Of a stretch of 13,773 bases of DNA, positions 9,081 through 13,773 are shown piece after piece; positions within the stretch are counted from its first letter, which is position 1; every line of letters begins with the position of its first letter. Location of the stretch: assembly GCA_004525335.1 (NCBI GenBank), contig SPCL01000050.1, positions 1-13,773 on the forward strand. Direction: 5' to 3'. Origin of the DNA: Thermodesulfobacteriales bacterium. GTDB taxonomy: Bacteria > Desulfobacterota_D > UBA1144 > Nemesobacterales > UBA2774. Position numbers and translations under genes: made by a program. The notes under the pieces are model-generated. The model worked only from the letters and a program-made list of their open reading frames with translations. It did not search any database and was not told where the DNA came from.

Positions 9081-9269
9081 TACGAATATAAAATAAAGAA
9101 CCGAACCTCTAATTAGTGCGTATAAGTATATTGTGTTAGCTAAATAAATGAAAGAGGCATTTTATAGAGATTGAGTTTAGGGATTTTAGAACACAAATAA
9201 TGATTGCATATAAAATTTGGTGCGTGTCACCTTAAAATTGAGTAAATACACTTTACGGAGGTATTAATT

Positions 9270-9977
9270 ATGAAGAAAGGAGCAATTCTTTTCTTATTTG
9301 TTGCATTAGGATTAGTCATGTTTTCTGTCCCATCTTTTGCAGATAGCGTTGATAAGGCAACAGACGCAATGCAAGAGGGTAATGACTTGATGGACAAAGC
9401 CGACACTATGAAAGACGGTAAGGGTATGATGGATACCGGCAAAGAAATGATGGGCATGCAAGATGCTCAGGTCATGGAAGGCACGGTTACTTGTGTTCAG
9501 GCTGATCAGGGAGGTCAACTACAAAGTCTGACCACTTTTGATGAGTGTACGGGAACTCTCGTAGTTGTTACAGCTGATAAATCCGCAGCCATAGTTGCTC
9601 CCCAAGCTCAGTCAAAAGCGATGAAGGGCGGCAAACAAACTGTTGCTGGAGAATTGGCAGGACATACAAGAGGTTACATTCTTACCTCCTCCTCAGCATT
9701 AGATGATAAAACCGCTACCCAGACTGTAGAAGGGACTTTAGTCTGCCTTCTTCCTAACTATGAAGACGGCACAGTTAAGCCTGTAGTTGCTACAGCACCA
9801 TGCGGCGAGAAGGATCAACATCTTCACGTAGTTCATACCAATGACGGTCAGGTATATGCCCTTCATGGTACAGAGGAAGCTATTAAAAATTTGGAAAATA
9901 GCACTCAAAGAGACAATGTTAAGCTCCAGGGGCAGGTGCAAGGAGAACAAGGAGCATGGGTTCTCTACGTTAACTAA
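9270..9977 (+). CDS. Secreted protein of unknown function with Met-rich segment and two related repeats
   Basis: I do not recognise this 235-residue protein. It begins with a clear Sec signal peptide (MKKGAILFLFVALGLVMFSV, with likely cleavage after SFA at residue 24). Residues 31-69 are polar, helical-looking and rich in methionine (nine Met) and Asp/Lys. The remainder looks like two diverged copies of one domain. The first starts EGTVTC at 70-75 with a partner Cys at 93, and the second starts EGTLVC at 154-159 with a partner Cys at 178. Each then has a TADK/TNDG turn and ends in a G-x-x-x-G strand (GYILTS, AWVLYV), which suggests small beta-barrel domains each with one disulfide. GGAGG at 9257-9261 is a strong ribosome binding site. 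The 253-bp gap upstream holds a GGTG/CACC inverted repeat (9219-9231) and no other gene I can support. The gene converges on sodN. Confidence 0.8.
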   Translation: MKKGAILFLFVALGLVMFSVPSFADSVDKATDAMQEGNDLMDKADTMKDGKGMMDTGKEMMGMQDAQVMEGTVTCVQADQGGQLQSLTTFDECTGTLVVVTADKSAAIVAPQAQSKAMKGGKQTVAGELAGHTRGYILTSSSALDDKTATQTVEGTLVCLLPNYEDGTVKPVVATAPCGEKDQHLHVVHTNDGQVYALHGTEEAIKNLENSTQRDNVKLQGQVQGEQGAWVLYVN

Positions 9978-10000
9978 GAATATATTTTAAATTAAACTTC

Positions 10001-10026
10001 AGGGGGAGATATTGCTCTCCCCCTTT
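10001..10026. terminator. Bidirectional hairpin terminator between the secreted-protein gene and sodN
   Basis: GGGGGAGA at 10002-10009 pairs exactly with TCTCCCCC at 10016-10023 around a six-base loop, and the flanking A10001/T10024 extend the stem. It lies between two convergent genes. The T-run on the + strand is short (TTT then AT-rich). On the minus strand the stem is followed by TGAAGTTTAATTT. The GC-rich stem and position make it likely to end both transcripts. Confidence 0.75.
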
Positions 10027-10047
10027 ATATCTCAAGATTAATATGAA

Positions 10048-10536
10048 TTATTTCTTTTCTTTTGTATGCCCTTCGTCGTGATCTTTAAAATAGAGTTTTT
10101 GATACTCTTTGGTAGCAGTCTTTAGCTTCTCAACATTTTCAAGATCAGTCGTTTGTTTTGTTTTCATTGCATATACAGTCATTTGGTGAAGCAGCTCTAA
10201 ACTCTTTACATAGTCATTGTATTTGGGGTCATCAGAGGCAGTTATTTTCACACGCTGTGCCAAGAAATATTCACTTACAACATCCTGTATCTTTTGCGCA
10301 TGAAGCTCTTTATTGTTAACCCATCTAACTAGCTGGTTATAGTTTTTGTCCTCTGCTTGAGAAATTTCATTTATCTGATTCATGGATTTTTCGATTGTTT
10401 CAATGTCTTCCATGATCATTTCAAATCTAAGTTCATCATGATAAATGCCGCAAGGTATCTGGCAATGTGCCTGTGCTTTTTGAAAAGAAACGAAAACTAG
10501 TGTTAATAAAATCGATGATAAAATAAGCCTTTTCAT
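10048..10536 (-). CDS. sodN: Nickel superoxide dismutase with N-terminal Sec signal peptide
   Basis: Dismutates superoxide to oxygen and hydrogen peroxide at a mononuclear nickel site. The nickel hook HCQIPCGIY is at residues 24-32. It corresponds to the His1-Cys2-x-x-Pro5-Cys6-Gly7-x-Tyr9 of mature Ni-SOD, where the His1 amine and imidazole, Cys2 and Cys6 bind nickel. A helical region follows, with a segment (KELHAQKIQDVVSEYF) resembling the conserved second helix. Residues 1-23 form a signal peptide (MKRLILSSILLTLVFVSFQK then AQA). Cleavage after AQA leaves His at the N-terminus, so the product is probably periplasmic. The mature form would be 139 residues, about 20 longer than Streptomyces Ni-SOD (117), with a charged tail DHDEGHTKEKK. 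AAGGAGA precedes the ATG. No SodX-type maturation protease is adjacent. The divergent neighbour is the Trm112-like gene. Confidence 0.9.
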   Translation of the reverse strand: MKRLILSSILLTLVFVSFQKAQAHCQIPCGIYHDELRFEMIMEDIETIEKSMNQINEISQAEDKNYNQLVRWVNNKELHAQKIQDVVSEYFLAQRVKITASDDPKYNDYVKSLELLHQMTVYAMKTKQTTDLENVEKLKTATKEYQKLYFKDHDEGHTKEKK

Positions 10537-10644
10537 TTTCTATTCTCCTTTTAAAGTTTGTTCTATATTATGTATTCTAAATTACCACATGCTACAATCC
10601 AATTAAAACTTCTTAATATTAAATTTATATTTACGGAGATATAT

Positions 10645-10905
10645 ATGATTAGTGAGGATTTATTAAACGTAATTGCCTGCCCTGAAACGAAACAAGATCT
10701 AGTAATAGCCGGGGATGATCTAGTTGAGAAGATAAATCTCTTGATTGAAAATGGGGAGTTACTAAATAGAACGAAACAAAAAGTTGCCGAAAAGATAGAC
10801 GGCGGTCTAATACAAAAAGAAGATCCAACGTATCTCTATCCAGTTAGAGATGAAATACCAATATTGCTTATGGATGAGTCCATACCTCTTGAGAATCTCT
10901 TATAG
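10645..10905 (+). CDS. Trm112/YcaR-family small protein
   Basis: An 86-residue protein of the Trm112 family, small partners that stabilise methyltransferases in eukaryotes and archaea; the bacterial role is poorly defined. Visible marks are LNVIACPETKQDL near the N-terminus (the position of the CPxC zinc motif) and the family C-terminus YPVRDEIPILLMDE. The second Cys of CPxC is replaced (CPET), and no other cysteine is present, so the usual zinc site is absent. Between these motifs is a helical insert (about residues 20-60) typical of a longer bacterial subgroup. I start it at the ATG at 10645 because GGAG lies at 10635-10638, six bases upstream, and MISEDLLNVIACP matches family N-termini. 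The frame is open back to an ATG at 10558, but those 29 residues are AT-driven and overlap the sodN promoter region. Confidence 0.8.
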   Translation: MISEDLLNVIACPETKQDLVIAGDDLVEKINLLIENGELLNRTKQKVAEKIDGGLIQKEDPTYLYPVRDEIPILLMDESIPLENLL

Positions 10906-10937
10906 TTTTTAGTTGTAATATCTATAAATCTATCTCT

Positions 10938-11789
10938 TTATATTGAAAATCTAATCTGCCGCCATCCTGCTGATAGTATGAAAATTATGGAGGCGCAAAC
11001 TGTTATAGACGCGCCCGTAGGAATGGATAATATGAAGGAGAAGAAGTACCCTAAAACCGCAGATAAAATCCCAATTATTATAGAAAATACAAATAAAAGC
11101 TTAAGCTTTTCAGTTAGATAAAGTGAGGATAGTGCAGGCAGAGCCAATAAAGCAAAGACTGGCAATGCTCCTAAAGCTCTAGTCGATACTGCAACAACTA
11201 ATGCTACGGTAATTAATAATAAAGCGTTTAATCTCCTGAGTGGATATTTGAATAACTTTGCTGACTCTGTATCAAAAGACACAAATATAAAATCCTTGTA
11301 ATAAATGAGATGAATGACAAATGCTAAGATAGCGACACCTGGGATTAAATAAACATCAATCGGGTCCACTACGACTGCGCTTCCAAAAAGTATAGTAGAT
11401 ATGTCGTGCGCGCCTTTAGTGATTCTGTCTCCAAGTATTATGACGCCACCAGATGCTAGTAAAAATCCAAATGCAATCACCCCCTCACGGCTTATACGAG
11501 AGAAATCTCTTTTAAGCGCATAAAATGCAGCGGCAATTATTGTCAAAAAGAGAGAGAGTGCAAACGGGCCGATTAAGCTTGAAAAAATTGTGAGCCCTAT
11601 TCCCTCAAGATAAAAAGAAAGCGCCACTCCAAAGCTTGAGATTTGAGTAAGAGTCGCGCTTACAAATATTATTCTCCTCAGTACAATATAGACTCCCAAG
11701 AATCCACATATCGCTCCTGTTACAGCGCCGACAATCATTGGATCGCGCCATAGGAAATAGCTATTGATAAATTGGCTTAATATCTCCAT
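10938..11789 (-). CDS. Metal ABC transporter permease (ZnuB/MntB-type, ABC-3 family)
   Basis: Inner-membrane channel of a divalent-metal importer, 283 residues with about eight hydrophobic helices. The family marks are the early SATLTQISSFGVALSFY region (residues 44-60), the loop after FALLALPAL (212-220), and SIPTGASI (255-262) near the C-terminus, the equivalent of LPTGATI in ZnuB. It is the last gene of the operon. It starts ten bases after the ATPase stop codon with GGAG six bases before the ATG. Metal choice (Zn, Mn, Fe or Ni) cannot be read from the permease. It converges on the Trm112-like gene; the 32 bp between them show no GC-rich terminator. Confidence 0.93.
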   Translation of the reverse strand: MEILSQFINSYFLWRDPMIVGAVTGAICGFLGVYIVLRRIIFVSATLTQISSFGVALSFYLEGIGLTIFSSLIGPFALSLFLTIIAAAFYALKRDFSRISREGVIAFGFLLASGGVIILGDRITKGAHDISTILFGSAVVVDPIDVYLIPGVAILAFVIHLIYYKDFIFVSFDTESAKLFKYPLRRLNALLLITVALVVAVSTRALGALPVFALLALPALSSLYLTEKLKLLFVFSIIIGILSAVLGYFFSFILSIPTGASITVCASIIFILSAGWRQIRFSI

Positions 11790-11799
11790 TCTGACTCCG

Positions 11800-12516
11800 C
11801 TAGTCCAGATTTAAATTTAGTCCGAAGAATTTATCCAGACTTTCCTTTTGTAGTACCTCGATCTTTGTCCCGGACAGAAACGTGTTACTGTCCTTGTCTA
11901 TCAGAATTAAATGATCTGAGAATTCTGAGACTGTTTTTAAGAAATGGCTCACCATAAGAACGGCGAGTTTACTCTCAGTTTGTATGTTTCTTACAAGCTC
12001 CATAATTTGAGCTTCTCCCTTTATATCAACAGATGCTGTCGGCTCGTCTAAAACCAGTATGTTAGGTTCTCCGGCTATAGCACGTGCAAGCAGGGTGCGT
12101 TGCTTTTCCCCTCCTGAGAGTGAGCTGAATGTGCGGTCTTTTAGATGTGAAATGCCCGCACTATCCATCGATCTCATCACGATCTCATTATCTATATTAG
12201 ATAGCCTTCTTCCGGGTTTTACCCTGCTGTACCTGCCCATTGATACCATCTCGCAAACAGAGATTGGGAAAATGGGGTCAAACTTCTCATTTTGAGGAAC
12301 GTAGCCGAATACTAATTCATTGTGAAAGAATACAGTTCCGGACACGGGGGAAATCAAGTTCAAAATAGTTTTAAGAAGCGTGGTTTTGCCGCTGCCGTTG
12401 GGGCCGAGGACTCCCCAGAATTGGTTTTTCTCAATGGACAAATTAATAAAATCCACAAAGGGATCTTGTTCATATCCAATTGCTACATTTTCAAGTTTAA
12501 TAAGTTCCGTCATCAA
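11800..12516 (-). CDS. Metal ABC transporter ATP-binding protein (ZnuC/MntA-type)
   Basis: Cytoplasmic ATPase that powers the adjacent permease. It has 238 residues with Walker A GPNGSGKTT at 38-46, the Q-loop Gln75 in YVPQNEKFDPIFPISV (the FPISV sequence is typical of zinc/manganese ATPases), signature LSGGE at 133-137, Walker B ILVLDEPT at 153-160 and switch His191. All catalytic residues are intact. The start is probably TTG at 12516, eight bases from AAGGA; the following ATG at 12513 is an equally possible start. It begins two bases after the stop of the binding-protein gene, so the two are co-translated or tightly coupled. Confidence 0.95.
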   Translation of the reverse strand: MMTELIKLENVAIGYEQDPFVDFINLSIEKNQFWGVLGPNGSGKTTLLKTILNLISPVSGTVFFHNELVFGYVPQNEKFDPIFPISVCEMVSMGRYSRVKPGRRLSNIDNEIVMRSMDSAGISHLKDRTFSSLSGGEKQRTLLARAIAGEPNILVLDEPTASVDIKGEAQIMELVRNIQTESKLAVLMVSHFLKTVSEFSDHLILIDKDSNTFLSGTKIEVLQKESLDKFFGLNLNLD

Positions 12517-12518
12517 AT

Positions 12519-13469
12519 TTAATTTCCTTCTTTACTTTTTAGAGCTGAAGTGATTTCACCTACAAGAGCATCAAAAAGCTCAATATAGCTATTAATGCCG
12601 TCTCGCCCTTCGACCATTGCTGGTAACGAAAGAAAAGGAACCCCCGTTTTCTCTGCAATAATTGAAGGTGTTTTTTGCGGGTAATAATTTGCCGCAATGA
12701 TGACTTTTACGTCCTCATTCTCAATCGTTTTTATAATATTTGCGACATGAGAAGGTGTTGGGGGAATGCCGGGTTTAGGCTCTATTGTTCCTACCTCCGT
12801 AAAACCTGCCCACTTGGTGAAATAGACCCAGAGCTTGTGATAAGTTACTACCTTTGTATCCTGAAAAGGTTCAAGCCCGGTCTTCCACTCACTTATTTTA
12901 AGTTTAAGCTCGCTCACAAAATTGTTAAAATTCTCCTCGTAAAAGGCGGCATTTTCAGGATCTATCTTTATCAGTCTTGCTGCAATTCCACGAGCTACTG
13001 GTATTCCGTTTCTCGGGTCCAGCATGTAATGCGGATTCCCTCCGGGATGAATATCCCCCATTGATCTATCTACTTGGCCGGTATGGACTTCGAGTTTATC
13101 TTTGATAGAGGTTGATACGTTGTAGTGCCTAGTTGGATTGCCCGCCTGAATATCTGAGTTTCTGGCACCAGTAATAAGTATTGGCAGCCACCCTACCTCA
13201 AGCTCCAATCCGTTATAAATCATAAGGCCAGCTTGATTTAATTTGGTAATGAAAATCGGTTTTGCATCTACAAAGTGCGGGTCCTGATAACCCTTTGAAA
13301 GGCTAACCACTTCAACCTTATCACCGCCTATATCTTTTGCTATAGTTGCAAAATCAGTTGTCGAAGTAACTATCTTTACCTGTGCCAATGCATCGTGACC
13401 AAATGAAATTAATGAGATCAAGATGATTGTTATTGTTGTAAGTTGTTTTAATAATTTTAATTTTTTCAT
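12519..13469 (-). CDS. Periplasmic metal-binding protein of a Zn/Mn-type ABC importer (ZnuA-like)
   Basis: Captures divalent metal in the periplasm and delivers it to the ABC permease. The 316 residues begin with a Sec signal peptide (residues 1-29, with cleavage likely before QVKIVTST). It is a cluster A-I (SBP_bac_9) fold. Metal ligands expected from the family are His65 (DPHFVD), His147 (GNPHYMLDP) and His211 (TYHKLWVYF), with an acidic fourth ligand probably in VEGRDG (286-291). There is no long His-rich loop of the kind seen in many zinc-specific ZnuA proteins, only the short DIHPGGNPH stretch, so zinc specificity is likely but not proven. AGGAGG (complement of 13478-13483), eight bases before the ATG, is a strong ribosome binding site. 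It follows the outer-membrane gene by 25 bases. Confidence 0.93.
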   Translation of the reverse strand: MKKLKLLKQLTTITIILISLISFGHDALAQVKIVTSTTDFATIAKDIGGDKVEVVSLSKGYQDPHFVDAKPIFITKLNQAGLMIYNGLELEVGWLPILITGARNSDIQAGNPTRHYNVSTSIKDKLEVHTGQVDRSMGDIHPGGNPHYMLDPRNGIPVARGIAARLIKIDPENAAFYEENFNNFVSELKLKISEWKTGLEPFQDTKVVTYHKLWVYFTKWAGFTEVGTIEPKPGIPPTPSHVANIIKTIENEDVKVIIAANYYPQKTPSIIAEKTGVPFLSLPAMVEGRDGINSYIELFDALVGEITSALKSKEGN

Positions 13470-13494
13470 GATTTTTGCCTCCTATGTTGGATTT

Positions 13495-13773
13495 TTAGAA
13501 AGGATGTGCCCCGTGCGCTCCGATTGCATACTGGAATTGGAGAAAGACCGCATGCTGATTCTCTCCAAAATCTTGGTTGAGATAATCATACTGAAGTCTT
13601 ATCTGTGAGAATTCGCTAGGCTTAAATGTCAACATGGGTGAAATACGGTAAGTCCTTCCCAAAAGTCCTAGCGTTCCCTCTTCTTCACCATCTTCGCCTC
13701 TAGACACGGTAAAGATATTGGATGGCTCGATATCTGCACCTTCCTCAATTTCTTGAACCGGAGTGTTTGTGTC
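13495..13773 (-). CDS. Outer-membrane beta-barrel protein, C-terminal part (cut by the window edge)
   Basis: The minus-strand frame ending at the TAA at 13495-13497 is open all the way to the right edge, so this is the last 92 codons of a longer gene and not a small protein. The C-terminus alternates polar and hydrophobic residues as in beta strands (QIRLQYDYL, AVFLQFQYAIGAH) and ends in Phe, the usual last residue of barrel proteins recognised by the BAM complex. The acidic stretch EDGEEEG looks like an extracellular loop. It sits directly upstream of the metal-binding protein, which suggests an outer-membrane receptor or channel for the same metal. Whether it is TonB-dependent or a porin-like protein cannot be told, because the N-terminus lies outside the window. 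Confidence 0.75.
   Translation of the reverse strand, partial: DTNTPVQEIEEGADIEPSNIFTVSRGEDGEEEGTLGLLGRTYRISPMLTFKPSEFSQIRLQYDYLNQDFGENQHAVFLQFQYAIGAHGAHPF

Noticed and set aside
10558..10644. Upstream extension of the Trm112-like gene to an ATG at 10558.
   Set aside because: The residues are AT-driven, no ribosome binding site precedes that ATG, the region must hold the sodN promoter, and the ATG at 10645 has a good site.
10537..10644. Promoter pair for sodN (TTGTAG and TACATA on the minus strand).
   Set aside because: Only about half of the consensus bases match and the whole gap is AT-rich, so it cannot be told from chance.
12059..13064. Plus-strand open frames within the metal transporter genes.
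   Set aside because: They run antisense to clearly identified ABC transporter genes and show no family features.
13495..13707. A separate 70-residue gene starting at a GTG.
   Set aside because: The frame continues without a stop to the window edge and the product looks like the end of a barrel protein, so it is the tail of a longer gene.
1..13773. CRISPR arrays, tRNA or rRNA genes, insertion sequences, phage or toxin-antitoxin genes.
   Set aside because: No repeat-spacer pattern, cloverleaf, transposase motif or terminal repeat was seen on either strand.

Overview
The window carries 13 protein genes (12 complete, one cut by the right edge) and no RNA genes. Base composition is moderately AT-rich, genes are tightly packed, most genes have Shine-Dalgarno sites, and four genes appear to use TTG starts. 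Several Sec signal peptides and a beta-barrel-type C-terminus at the right edge point to a Gram-negative (diderm) bacterium. A low-GC deltaproteobacterial or Dadabacteria-like lineage is my best guess, but it rests on general impression only and is weakly supported.

Left part (1-8274, all + strand): uvrA (excinuclease subunit A) abuts uppP (undecaprenyl-diphosphate phosphatase). A nucleoside phosphorylase/nucleosidase-family protein follows, then an exported TldD/PmbA-type metallopeptidase, then acetyl-CoA synthetase (acs) after a 121-bp gap that holds a perfect 16-bp palindrome.

Middle (8287-10905): on the minus strand, rpmB (a cysteine-free L28) lies upstream of a small DUF1232 membrane-associated protein. 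Next is a secreted protein of unknown function with a Met-rich segment and two related C-terminal repeats. It converges, across a strong hairpin terminator, on a gene for an exported nickel superoxide dismutase (sodN). Divergent from sodN is a short Trm112/YcaR-family protein that lacks the second zinc cysteine.

Right part (10938-13773, all - strand): a metal-uptake operon in the order outer-membrane barrel protein (C-terminal part only), periplasmic metal-binding protein, ATPase and permease of the ZnuABC/MntABC type. Read together, these genes would take a divalent metal across both membranes.

The most notable item is the Ni-SOD. Its predicted signal peptidase site falls exactly before the His-Cys-x-x-Pro-Cys nickel hook. 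Export alone would therefore expose the His1 ligand that cytoplasmic Ni-SODs need a dedicated protease to expose, and no such protease is encoded here.
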